Shown here: one piece after another, positions 35,040 through 44,905 of the stretch
How the letters are laid out: each line of letters begins with the position of its first letter
Numbering within the stretch: position 1 is the first letter of the stretch
Source of the DNA: Emiliania huxleyi CCMP1516
Lineage: Eukaryota; Haptophyta; Isochrysidales; Noelaerhabdaceae
NCBI RefSeq assembly: GCF_000372725.1
Contig: NW_005198391.1
Location: 302,944 to 366,943, forward strand
DNA: 64,000 nucleotides
Reading direction: 5' to 3'
Translations under genes and position numbers: made by a program
The notes under the pieces: model-generated
Database searches by the model: none
What the model saw: the letters and a program-made list of their open reading frames with translations, nothing else
Told to the model about the DNA's origin: nothing

Positions 35040-35514
35040 AAGGGGAACTGAGATTTCTTTGTCTTCCCACGCACAACATCGAATGGTCGGGTAGTACATG
35101 TACGGCTTCAGGGCTAGAGGGTCGCTCTACACTCTCAACGCGCGGATCGTTCAAGGAGGACTCAGGACCAGCATACACAGGCTTCTCCGACATGCGTTTG
35201 TTTAAGCTTGAGGATGCAGCTAATATGAGAAATGGATAGACGTCGCGGTTAAGAGTGCACTCGAGAAGCAGGCTCCCGCTGATCTTAGACCGTGTAAGCA
35301 CCGCAGGGCGCAGCCTCCTGCCTAGGCAGGCAAGTTTTTAAAGAATAACGCGTCGTCGCGTTATAAGATACCTTAAGAGACTACTCTGACTATACGCTAT
35401 ACCCGCCATGCGCCAAGCCTGTCGTGTGTCGAGGCTCTCAGGGAAAAATTGTGTAAAACTGAGATTTTTGGAATTTGGCTGATCGGGATCGTCGTCGTCT
35501 CTTTGGTCGCCTCA

Positions 35515-36290
35515 TCAGCTCTCCTTCATACCACCATTTCTCCCGTTAGGAGGCACAGGCACAGTCCTGAGGGGCACACGCGGGCGTTGGGCTTGGGGCA
35601 GCGCGTGAGCTTCGAATGGACAGGATGTGTCAGAGGCTGGAGGCGAGAGTCCGTGGCGATGCGGGCGGGCGGTGTAGAGGCGTCGCTCACCGCAGGCCAC
35701 ACCGCAGTCCTCCGCGCCGTCCTGCGCCCGCGTGTCGGACTGTGGCGACGGGTTCTCGGGGAGGCCGAGCCGGAGCCTCTCCGCGCGCAGCTGACGCATA
35801 TACTCCTCGTCCTCCCGCACCGACGAGCTGCTGCGGCGGTTTCGGCCTCCTTCTGACACGACCAGGGTCACCTCGCCCTCCGCCTGCAGACGGCACGAAT
35901 CGCGTCAAATGAGGGAGAGGGGCGGGCGGCGCTTTCAGCAAGGGTGGAGGGTGGGATGGTGACTGCATGCACAGTGGCATTCTGAGCGTGGAGGCGGCGC
36001 CTCCTTGATGAGCGAGGCTGCATGCTCGGTGCTGTGCACGGGCTCGCCGTTGACAGCGAGAAGCTGGCCGTTTCCGACAGCCACCGCGCCCGATACGCGC
36101 TCTCCGAATGACTTTTCAGGTTTGAGCGCGACAGGGCCTTTGCGGCTGCGGCTGCGGCTGTTGCTGAGCCGCACACCCACTTCGTCTTGCTGCGTCGATT
36201 TGTAAACGCTGACAGTCCGGATGCTAGTCTCGTCCGGCTTGGCGGATTTGGAGCTGCAGCCGCCTGAAGGACAGACGAGCCGCGGCCGTG
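35515..36290 (-). CDS. PDZ-domain protein, 5' end not resolved
   Basis: Two exons are visible: one from about 36290 down to 36001, and 35883-35515. A GC-AG intron (36000-35884) joins SLIKE to AEGEVTLVV. The joined sequence is a PDZ domain: an N-terminal strand SIRTVSVYKSTQQDEVGVRL, then VSGAVAVGNGQLLAVNGEPV, HSTEHAASLIKE and AEGEVTLVVSEGG. The usual carboxylate-binding G-L-G-F loop is replaced by a VGVRL-like turn. After the PDZ domain comes an acidic/basic tail (REDEEYMRQLRAERLRLG). A strong donor (GTGAGC at about 35693) may splice the end differently from the simple stop at 35515. No in-frame Met was found upstream, so an upstream exon must exist. PDZ domains bind C-terminal tails of membrane or signalling partners. 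Confidence 0.65.
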
Positions 36291-36492
36291 TTATATGAGT
36301 TCGGCTGAGGCGGAGTTGAGTTTGCGTTCGGGTTTGGTTTTGGCTTTAGGTTTAGGGTGGGTTTAGAGGCAGGAGCAGGGACCGGCGTGGATATATGTCT
36401 TGAGTGGGATGCGAGGCACCCATATGCGACGAGGTCCTAGTTCGTTCTCGCCAACAAACGCGCGAGTCTGAGCCGGGGGCGGTTTTACTTTT

Positions 36493-36855
36493 TCAAACCC
36501 CGCGCGACAGACCCAACACGAAACAAGCAAAGCACGATCTCAAGTCGCTGCCGCGCGCGACTTTGCGCGCGAGGCGGCGCAGCTTGAGAACGGCGGTGGG
36601 CGAGAAGCCGCCGCCGAACGTCTCGTGGAGCAGCAGGTTGAAGTTGTTGCGCTTGACAAAGATCGCGTCGTGGTAGAAACCGCGATGCGCCTTGAGCTTG
36701 ACGTAGCCGTGGCCGTTCTGTGGGAGAAGGTTCTCTTCGGTGTTGCCGAAGGCGTAGGAGTGGCCAACGGAGGCGGGCGTGCCGCCGCTCGTTGACGTTG
36801 TTTTGATACCGATGAATTCAAAAAACACAACCCCGGACCCAAGACGCACTAGCAA
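36493..36855 (-). pseudogene. probable fragment of a multicopy (retroelement-associated?) protein
   Basis: The 120-residue frame contains a coherent stretch: GHSYAFGNTEENLLPQNGHG, then YHDAIFVKRNNFNLLLHETF and GGGFSPTAVLKLRRLARKV. The N-L-L-L-H-E-T-F-G-G pattern followed by Arg-rich helix resembles segments I associate with multicopy reverse-transcriptase-linked ORFs in algae, but this is from memory and unverified. The upstream bases (TGGGTCCGGGGTTGTGTTTT) are repeated at 9122-9143, supporting a dispersed element. It lacks the rest of any enzyme. Confidence 0.4.
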
Positions 36856-38248
36856 GCACAGACAGTCGAGAAGGGAGACACAGCAACGACAGTCAGAAGC
36901 CAGCGCTGGGTACCAGGAAGGCGAATGCGATGATGGCCTCGCTCGGTGAATTCACTTAGGAATCCCCCCCTGTCAGTGGAGAGACCACTTCACAGCTGTA
37001 TGCCTTGCTCCTTTAGGTGCTCTTAGTATGTTCTGACTCATCCCTCATCCGTCCCTGACTGCCTGAGTACACTCCCTTCCTATTGTCTTGTACTTGGTAT
37101 GTGTATGTATGCAGGAAGGTGAAGAACAGTCAGGCTCGGACTGGACACCAACGCGGTATGGGTGGACCTGGGGTGGACGCTGGACAGATGATGACGACAC
37201 GCACGAGCGACACACAGACACAAACAAGCTCACAAGTTGCCCGAGTGGTCAGTGGGAAAAAAACCAAAGCGGAAAGGTGGCCCCAAGAGCTAACGGTCAA
37301 CATCCCCTCCGGCTACGACAATGTGAACCTGATCTGGTCCTCACGGGGTTGACCCGTCTCCTCCAGATCGAGACGGACTTCATGAACGGCCGAGCATTAT
37401 TTCTTCATTACTATTATTAATTGATGCTTTTCGCACGGCTGAGCCCCCCCCCCCCCCCTCCCCTGCGCCCATTCCCTGCCCTCTCCCGCCACACATTCCG
37501 TCAGAGCCCCCTCCCCTCTTGCACAACAGGAATTTTGGACAATTAACCGTCTCGTCGCTCACGATCTTTGCACAGGCATGGGCTTGCCCATCCCGGAGTG
37601 GTTCGAACCCACACAAGCCCGGAAGGTGATGGACGCGTCGTGTGGTGATCTCAGGCCCAGTGAGGTAGTGCACCTGACCACTCCTGATCATGCTGACCAA
37701 GCTCCTCTTGTAGCTCGATCGGTCACACCGCCATCGCCGTCGGGGAGAGAGGGGACGACACTGCTTCGGCAGCGTGCACCTCGATCCTGTACCGTGTTTG
37801 TTATGACCCCCCCCGATGAACACACCAGTGAGGGAGGGCGAGACGATCGAGGGGTCCCGTACCCATGCGGAATCGACCCTATCCAGTGCTCAAGTGCTCA
37901 AGCTCACAAGACACACACTTGGCGTCCTGTGGGTGTGTTCAGAGAGATTTTTAGCAATACCAAACAACTCTTTGTTGTGTTCACTGTCTTGTGTGAATTT
38001 CGGAGAGAGAGATTTTTTAGCAATTTGTTTTGAATTTCGGCGTCCGCCGAAATTCAAGGTCCGTCGGTCTCTTTTGACCGCGGCGTTAGAGAGAGTCTTT
38101 GCTTGTCATGCCTTTTGCCTTCTCTCTGGCGCTCCCGCTCCTGGCCGATGTTTCCACCGACACGCCCCCTCCCTACCTGTTCATGACGCGCCCCCCCCCC
38201 CCTTCCCTGTTCATGACGCGCCCGTCTTACGGACACACAAATATATAT
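36856..38248. other. intergenic region, C run and hairpin
   Basis: No recognisable gene. Contents include a homopolymer C run near 37443-37460, a short repeated motif AGAGATTTTTAGCAAT-like at 37944 and 38007, and a perfect hairpin at 38030-38057. The sequence is visibly less GC-rich than its neighbours in places. Confidence 0.5.
38030..38057. repeat. perfect hairpin, 12-bp arms
   Basis: TTGAATTTCGGC (38030-38041) and GCCGAAATTCAA (38046-38057) are exact reverse complements around GTCC. A partial arm GTGAATTTCGG also occurs at 37993. It lies about 190 bp upstream of the kinase start. Confidence 0.85.
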
Positions 38249-40244
38249 ATGCCGACGACCGCCTTGGCCGCCATCCGTGCGTTGCCCGACTGCGGGGTCG
38301 ATCTCGACCAGATTCCGGACAATGTCCCGCACGGTGGGTACGCATCAATCTTCTTCGGTCGGCTGCGGGCCACCGGAGAGCGCGTTGCTGTCAAAGTGCT
38401 CGGCTCCGCGAGAGGCTGGCAGCGCAGGACAGCGGCCGGTTCGCCGATTCGCTCGCGCGCCCTGCCCCTTCAGGTGCAGCCGAATGACCCCCACCCGGAC
38501 GGCTCGCGCATGGGCGACGCGGAGGAGGCGGCGCTCCGCCGGCTCAACGACTGCGCCCGCGAGCACCTGCCGCCCGGCGTGCCAAAGCTCTTCTTTGCGC
38601 AGACTGCGGTCGTGGAGGGCATGCCTTGGCACTATCTGGTGACCGAGGCGGTGGGCGACCCCGCCGACCCCGCCGCGGATTGGTGGTTTGTCGTCGATCG
38701 CGGAGCAGCCACTGACGAGGCGAGCGGCCCGCCCGCGCCCCGCCAGAAGGGCAGCCCGCCTCAGCGGCCGCGCCCTGCTCAGGCGGCGCTCGGGCGGATC
38801 TTCACGGACATCGTGATCGGGCTCCTCTACTCCCACGCNNNNNNNNNNNNNNNNNNNNNNNNNNNNNNNNNNNNNNNNNNNNNNNNNNNNNNNNNNNNNN
38901 NNNNNNNNNNNNNNNNNNNNNNNNNNNNNNNNNNNNNNNNNNNNNNNNNNNNNNNNNNNNNNNNNNNNNNNNNNNNNNNNNNNNNNNNNNNNNNNNNNNN
39001 NNNNNNNNNNNNNNNNNNNNNNNNNNNNNNNNNNNNNNNNNNNNNNNNNNNNNNNNNNNNNNNNNNNNNNNNNNNNNNNNNNNNNNNNNNNNNNNNNNNN
39101 NNNNNNNNNNNNNNNNNNNNNNNNNNNNNNNNNNNNNNNNNNNNNNNNNNNNNNNNNNNNNNNNNNNNNNNNNNNNNNNNNNNNNNNNNNNNNNNNNNNN
39201 NNNNNNNNNNNNNNNNNNNNNNNNNNNNNNNNNNNNNNNNNNNNNNNNNNNNNNNNNNNNNNNNNNNNNNNNNNNNNNNNNNNNNNNNNNNNNNNNNNNN
39301 NNNNNNNNNNNNNNNNNNNNNNNNNNNNNNNNNNNNNNNNNNNNNNNNNNNNNNNNNNNNNNNNNNNNNNNNNNNNNNNNNNNNNNNNNNNNNNNNNNNN
39401 NNNNNNNNNNNNNNNNNNNNNNNNNNNNNNNNNNNNNNNNNNNNNNNNNNNNNNNNNNNNNNNNNNNNNNNNNNNNNNNNNNNNNNNNNNNNNNNNNNNN
39501 NNNNNNNNNNNNNNNNNNNNNNNNNNNNNNNNNNNNNNNNNNNNNNNNNNNNNNNNNNNNNNNNNNNNNNNNNNNNNNNNNNNNNNNNNNNNNNNNNNNN
39601 NNNNNNNNNNNNNNCAGGTGCTCGTCATCGACCCCGCCTCGCGACCAGACATGCTCGGCGTCTGCGAGCTCGCCCTGCCCTGGCTGCACGCCGTCTGCCC
39701 CGCCGCCGCCGAGCGCCTCACCGCCGTCACCACCGCCGCCCGGTTGGCCTCTGCCGGCGGTGCTGATTGCGGGTACGCCATTGCTGCGGCGGCGGCGCAG
39801 CACGCCCCGCCAGAGGCTGTGCCGGCTGCGACCCCCGCCCCCGAGCGGGGCAGCGCGGCGCGGCGGTGCGACTCGTACACGCGCGGTGCGAGCGACATGT
39901 CGCAGGTGGACACGCTGCCGGACAAGGGCGACGGCGACGTCGAGGCGGAGGCGTACCAGCGCTGGGCAGAGGAGAGCGATGCGGGCGACGACGCGAACAT
40001 GCGCGACGATTGCATGGGCGTGTGCGACGAGACTAGCAGTGTCGCGCTCTTCCGAGACTGCAGCCGGCAGTACTCGGAGTCGATGAGCACCCTCGTGACG
40101 CCCACGTACCGCAGCAGCAGCGGCTTTGAGGACGAGGACGCGGAGGACTCGATCAAGGGGCCGATCCGCGGAGTCTTCTTCGAGGAGCCGAGGGCGCTGC
40201 CGCCCATCACCACGGCGCGCATCCGCGCTCGAATCATCGCGTGA
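38249..40244 (+). CDS. Ser/Thr-type protein kinase, interrupted by the assembly gap
   Basis: The N-lobe begins after MPTTALAAIRALPDCGVDLD. A glycine loop (GGYASIFFGRLR) and the ATP-anchoring Lys strand (GERVAVKVLGS) follow. A 66-bp in-frame GC-AG intron (38408-38473) probably separates VLGS from VQPNDPHPDG, removing a segment foreign to kinases. The helix before the catalytic loop (LGRIFTDIVIGLLYSHA) reaches the N gap, so the HRD and DFG motifs are not visible. After the gap the C-lobe end appears (VLVIDPASRPDM, subdomain XI with its invariant Arg). An acidic tail with DEDAEDSIKGPIRGVFFEEP then runs to the stop at 40244. Frames either side of the gap differ by one, which a gap-size estimate or missing introns explain. 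The start at 38249 is a choice; the frame stays open to 38099. Confidence 0.7.
38839..39614. other. assembly gap (776 N)
   Basis: A run of unknown bases inside the protein kinase gene. Frames spanning it are artefacts of translating N. Confidence 1.
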
Positions 40245-40624
40245 GCGCCAGAGCCGCGAACGCGTCTCGTCTGGCCATGGCCATGCCCCACACCTTTTTC
40301 CACGGATTTGTGTGCCCCCCCTTACGTTGTGTGTTGCCGCGAGTCCTAGCGCCGTACTCACAAAAGCGTCAAACACTTTGTTTGCAAACCAAGGCAATCT
40401 CGGGGGGGCCACGCTCGGCCTCGGGGACACGGGACACCACCCCAAAGTCCCCACCCCGCGGGCCCGGCTCCGCCGTGTCCCCCCCGTGTCGCCGTGTCCG
40501 AGCTCCGACCCCCCTGCCCCTCCACAGCTCCGCGGCTGTCCGCTCTTCCACCCCTCGCCCCCTTCCGCTTTCCTGCGCCAGAGCACACGCGACGAGTCCA
40601 CACCACAGCTTTCCTCGCCACACA
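40245..40624. other. convergent intergenic interval
   Basis: The 3' flanks of the kinase (plus) and the EH-domain gene (minus) meet here. The sequence is C-rich and shows no further gene. Confidence 0.5.
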
Positions 40625-43600
40625 TCACCCCCTCCTGGCCGCCGCAATCGCGGACTGCAGCGTCTCGACCCATAAGTTGAGCTCGTGAGGCGTCTCGGCG
40701 GTGAACTCGAGCTTCTCTGGCGGCTGCGGCCCCGGCTTCTTTGGCTGCTTGGCGCCGGGCCGGTTCGGGTCGAGGATGAGCGAGAAGGTTGTCTGGTTGG
40801 AGGGCCAGACTCGCTGCACGTCGGTTCGGAGCAGGAGCACCAGCTGCGGCTTTGTGTCGCCGCGCCCCTTGTAGATGGAGAAGCGCTGGCCGTCGAGCAC
40901 GCAGTGCCGCCTGCGAGGCCGGGGGGGGGGGGGGGGGGAACAACCCCTGGTCCCCAGGGGCGGGTGGGGCCCCGGCTAAAGGCGACGTTGCCCCTCTAAA
41001 CGCCCTAAGGCCCCCGCCTCGCTCGCCCGAACCGCTCCTTGGCGCCAAGGGAGGGGTACTAGCGGGTTCTGAAGGGGCGGCGTGTGTGTGTGGATGGGGG
41101 GGGGGGGAGCACGCACGCTTTCTTCTCGTGCTTGAGGACGCCGGCGCGCGAGTAGGCGCCTCCAGCCATGCCTCCGCCGGTGTGGGCGTAGTGCTGCTGC
41201 TGCGGCGGCGGCGGCGGCGCGGCATTGCGGCCGGTTGCGATCCTAGACGCGCTGCCACCCATGCGCCACCGGGACTTGGCGGCGGAGGCCTCGCCGGGCA
41301 CGCCTCCGCCGCTGTGGGCGGCCACGGAGGCCGCCTCCACCTGGCTGTTGCGCGGGTTGAACTCGACGCCGTCGGGCATCAGACCGCGCGGCAACTCCTC
41401 GGGCAGAGGCGCGCCCTTGAAGCGCGCGGCGGCGATGTGCAAGGCCACGGCAAACTCGTCCGCGAGCAGCAGGCCTGCGCTCGGGGGCTGGGCTCAGGGC
41501 AAGGCGGGTATGCCAGCAGGCGGGTACGCCAGCGGGCGGAGGCAATGTGCGAGGAGGAGAGGGAAGCCCGCGCCGTCCATGTCGAGGTCGGAGAGCAGCC
41601 AGATGTAGTCAACCTCGTCGCGAGGCAGCGACGCCTGCCGGCAGCGGGCACGGGTGCCCAACACGGTGCGGCGTCGCCCCTCCCTCCCCGGCGCACGCCT
41701 TTGCAAAGACGCCCTCCGCCTGCGAGCGCGAGACTGGCCGCCCCTCGTTCAGGCCGTGGAACAGGGAGCGGTACTGCATGAGCTCGGGGCCAGACATCGG
41801 AGAGATGCCGCCAGAGTGTGGCAGACCCGACGGAGGCGCGGCCGGCGGCGTGGTGGGCGCGGCGGGTGCCGTGGCGGGTGGCGAGGCGGGGGCGCCGAAC
41901 GCGGCGTCGAACCCTTCGGCGTCGAAGGAGGAGACAGCGCCGCCAAAGCCGCCCGCCGCGCCGCCCGCCGCGCCGCCGTCGCCGAAGCTGGTGGCGAAAC
42001 CGCCAGCGTCGAACCCTCCGCCTTGGCACGCCGGCGTGGCCATCCCGCCCCCAATTCCGCAGTCGAAACCGCCCTGGGCAGGAGCCGGCGCAAACTCCGC
42101 CCCGAAAGAGGCTGCGGCCCCGAACCCGGCGGCTCCTCCGAAATCTGCCCCGAAGCCCCCTCCGGAAGCCTACGGAGGAGTAGCGGCGCGGTGAATCCCT
42201 GGCTAGCTTGCAAGCCGCGGCCACAGCTAGCACTCACCGCCGGTGCCGGCGCCGCCGGTGCCGGCGCAAACCCGCCACCAAAGTCGGCCATCGTCGGGTT
42301 TGTGCCGCACCCGCCGGGCCGGCTCGCGGCGCCCATGGTATCGAAAGCTCCAAAGCCCGCGGCCGGTGCGCCGCCGAAGGAAGCGCCGCAGAACGAGCCG
42401 CCGGCCTGCCCTCCGAGGGGCGAGGCCGCGTCCGCGCCGAAGCCCCCATTGGCAAGCATCGGAGGGGAGGTGCCCGTCGAGGTTGGACCAAAGCCGAGGT
42501 CGTGCGGTGGCGGGCCAAAGCCAGGTGGGCACGCGGAACCCATGCCGCCGCCGGCCGCCATGCCGCCGCCGGCCGCCATGCCGCCGCCGGCCGCCATGCC
42601 GCCGCCGGCCGCCATCCCACCTGTGTCACCCACCCCGTCCATGCCGCCCACCCCGCCCAAGCCAGCAAACCCGCCGCCCATCCCGCCTCCCAAACCGCCC
42701 AGCCCACCTGCGGCGCCCAAGCCGTCCACGCCGCCCATCCCCACGCCCGCCCCCACGCCCGCCCCAGCTGGGTAGGCCCCCGCGCAGCTGCCGACCGCCG
42801 CAGCGCCTCCGCCAAAGTCGACGCCGGCCACGCCTGCGGCCGGCGCACTCGCGGCCCCGAAGCTCGGCGCTGGCATCGGGAAGGCGGATGGGTCGATCAT
42901 TGGCGTGCTCGACACGTCGGCGCTGCAGCCAGGGGCGGAGCAGTGCGTCGCTGCCGCGTCGAGGCCGTAGGTCGTGCCGGCGCCGGCCGCCACACCGGCC
43001 GCCATTCTGCAATCCCCCATCATGCCGGGGGCCGGCGCCGGCGCCGGAGCGCCGAAGCCGCCGCCCAAATCCGCAAACGCGTCGGGCGTGCCGCCCCCGC
43101 CATGGCCCGCCGGCGCGGAGTAAGCTGGCACCGGCGCGCCGCCGCCCGCTGCGCCGCCGCCCGCCGCGGCAGCCTCGTGGAAGAGGCCCGCCGCCGCCGC
43201 TGCAAGCCGCACGACTGCCCCGGAGTCGAGGTCCGCGCCGGTAGCCCACTCGTCGAGCCGCTGGTTTGCCGGGACGAGCTCCGGCGCCGCCTCGTGCCAC
43301 ACGCGGGCGAGCGCGCCAAGCACGGCGGCGCGCCTGACGGCGCCGCCGCGAGCCACGAGCTCCACCAGCTGGGCGGTGGCGCCGCCGGCCGGCTTTGGGG
43401 CGGCAGAGGCGGCCGAGGAGGCAGCCGTGCGTGACATCATCGGCGGCAGCGAGCCCGCCGCCGCCGCCACCGCCTCGGACTCGGTGGCGGGGGTCAGCTT
43501 CTCGCGGACTGTGGAGCGCTCAATCCCGCTCGGCATTGTGGCCGTGTAGTACGGCGTCACGTCATCGTAGTGCACCTACGCGGGCGCGATCGCGCCCTCA

Positions 43601-44716
43601 GGCACACGCGCTGCTCGGGGGGGGGGCTCGAGGACCAGCTCGGCGCTGCACTGCACCTTGAGGACAGTGACGAGCACCCTCTCGCCCTGATCCACGTACC
43701 AGCAGCGCGTGCCTGCGAGGGGGGCGGCGTGTGGGAGAGCGACGCGGGTGAAGGTGCGACCTCCCCTCCGGCGGACCCGGCTGCAGCACGTCGCCGACCA
43801 GCGCGCCGCCGACACTGCCTCCTCCTCCGCCGCCGACACGGCCTCCTCCTCCGAGGCCGGGAGCCGGCGCGCCGCACCCGCCCAGCTGGCCCATGCCCAG
43901 CTGGCCCACCCCGCTCGCGCCGCAGCCAGCCCAGCCGTCCATGCTCCCACCCATACCGCCCATACCGCCCAGCCCGCCCATGCCGTCGCCACCGACGCCC
44001 ATGCCCTGCCCAGCCGGCAGGCCCCCAGCCGGCAGGCCGCCGAAGGAGAGCCCTCCCATGCCGCCCAAACCGCCCATCGAGTCCGCGCCGGCCGGCTCAG
44101 CTGCTGGCGGCGCTGAAGCAGCGGCGACGGCTGCGGCTCGCACCGCCGCTGCCCGCTCCGCCGCCGCCCGCTCCGCCTCCTCGTTCTCCGCTGCGATGCG
44201 CCGGGCTTCCTCCGCCGCCGCCCTCTCCTTGGCCGCCTGCCTCTCTGCAGCCTCGGCTGCCGCCTGCGCTTGAGCCGCCGCCGCCGCCGCCTCCGCGGCG
44301 GCCCTCTCCCGTGCCGCCGCCTCAGCCGCCTCCGCCTCCGCCCGCTCGGCTGCCCGCTGCTGCGCCAGCTGCTCCTCGGTGGGCCCGGTGGAGGGGGTAG
44401 CCGGAAGCGGGCTCTGGGCGGCGGCCGCCGCTGCGGCGGCGAGTTCCGGCGGGAGAGCTGCGGGAATGGGAACCTGCCGCTTGAGGTGGCGCATGATGAT
44501 GTGGCAAGCCACGTAGTACTCGGGCCGCGTCAGCTCGGTGTCGGCATCGGTGTCCGCTATCTGCCAGACCTGCTGCAGCGTCGGCAGCGGCAAACCCGAG
44601 CGCTGCAGCTGGCTCTGCTCCAGATTGACGCGCCCTCGTTTGAGCCCGTCGGCAGCGTCGTACATCCGAGCGTAGAGGTTGGTGTCGGCATCCTCGAACG
44701 CCCACACGCTCAACAT
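40625..44716 (-). CDS. EH-domain endocytic adaptor with two EH domains, SH3-like segment and C-terminal PH domain, seven exons
   Basis: Exons 44716-43777, 43712-43657, 43575-42238, 42169-41699, 41634-41568, 41474-41117 and 40910-40625 join in phase to about 1,171 residues. Two of six introns are GC-AG. The first EH domain (residues about 12-85) reads MYDAADGLKRGRVNLEQ, SGLPLPTLQQVWQIADTDAD, then LTRPEYYVACHI. An Ala/Glu coiled coil (95-215) and a Met/Gly/Leu-rich region follow. A short SH3/Tudor-like unit WYVDQGERVLVTVLK-VHYDDVTPYYTATMP-SG is assembled across intron 2. A Gly/Ala-rich region contains four GGGMAA units. The second EH domain (about 905-975) is assembled from three exons: YRSLFHGLNEGRPVS, DEVDYIWLLSDLDMDGAG, DEFAVALHIAAARFKGAPLP. 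The C-terminus is a PH domain (KARHCVLDGQRFSIYKG, ending NLWVETLQSAI). EH domains bind NPF peptides on endocytic proteins; PH domains bind phosphoinositides. The combination resembles Eps15/EHBP-type adaptors of clathrin-coated pits. Confidence 0.82.
42542..42613 (-). repeat. 18-bp coding tandem repeat, four units
   Basis: ATGCCGCCGCCGGCCGCC (plus strand) is repeated four times without change and encodes Gly-Gly-Gly-Met-Ala-Ala in the EH-domain protein. Exact identity of the units suggests recent expansion. Confidence 0.9.
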
Positions 44717-44905
44717 ATTGCAACACCGGTCCTTGCGGCCGAGCGGCCGAGCAAAGGAACAAAAGAAAAAAGGCAGCCAACGACAAGGCGCTATCAAAAG
44801 AAAAATCGACAAAGTCGGCGGACACAACAACCGTCGGACGAAGCGCCCGCCGCAGAACTCCGCGAACCGCGACGCGCAGGGCCGGCGGCAGAGCGAGCGG
44901 TCCAT
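44717..44905. promoter_or_regulatory. bidirectional promoter region, 189 bp
   Basis: Only 189 bp separate the start codons of the EH-domain adaptor (minus, 44716) and the membrane lectin (plus, 44906). Both transcripts must start within or near it. No TATA box is evident, and A-rich tracts (AAAAGAAAAAAGG) occur near 44760. The region could let the two genes be expressed together. Confidence 0.5.

Noticed and set aside
36330-36370. Telomere-like TTTAGGG/TTTAGGTTTAG stretch
   Set aside because: Only two or three degenerate units in the middle of a gene-rich region; too short to call an interstitial telomere.
37570-37640. tRNA-like T-arm sequence GGTTCGAACCC
   Set aside because: The T-loop consensus is present, but no matching acceptor stem, anticodon arm or D-arm could be laid out on either strand.
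38099-41258. Long frames crossing the N gap on both strands
   Set aside because: They exist only because N codons do not read as stops.
42208-43434. 408-residue His/Arg/Ala-rich plus-strand frame
   Set aside because: Antisense to the Gly/Ala/Met-rich exon of the EH-domain gene; composition follows from the repeat.
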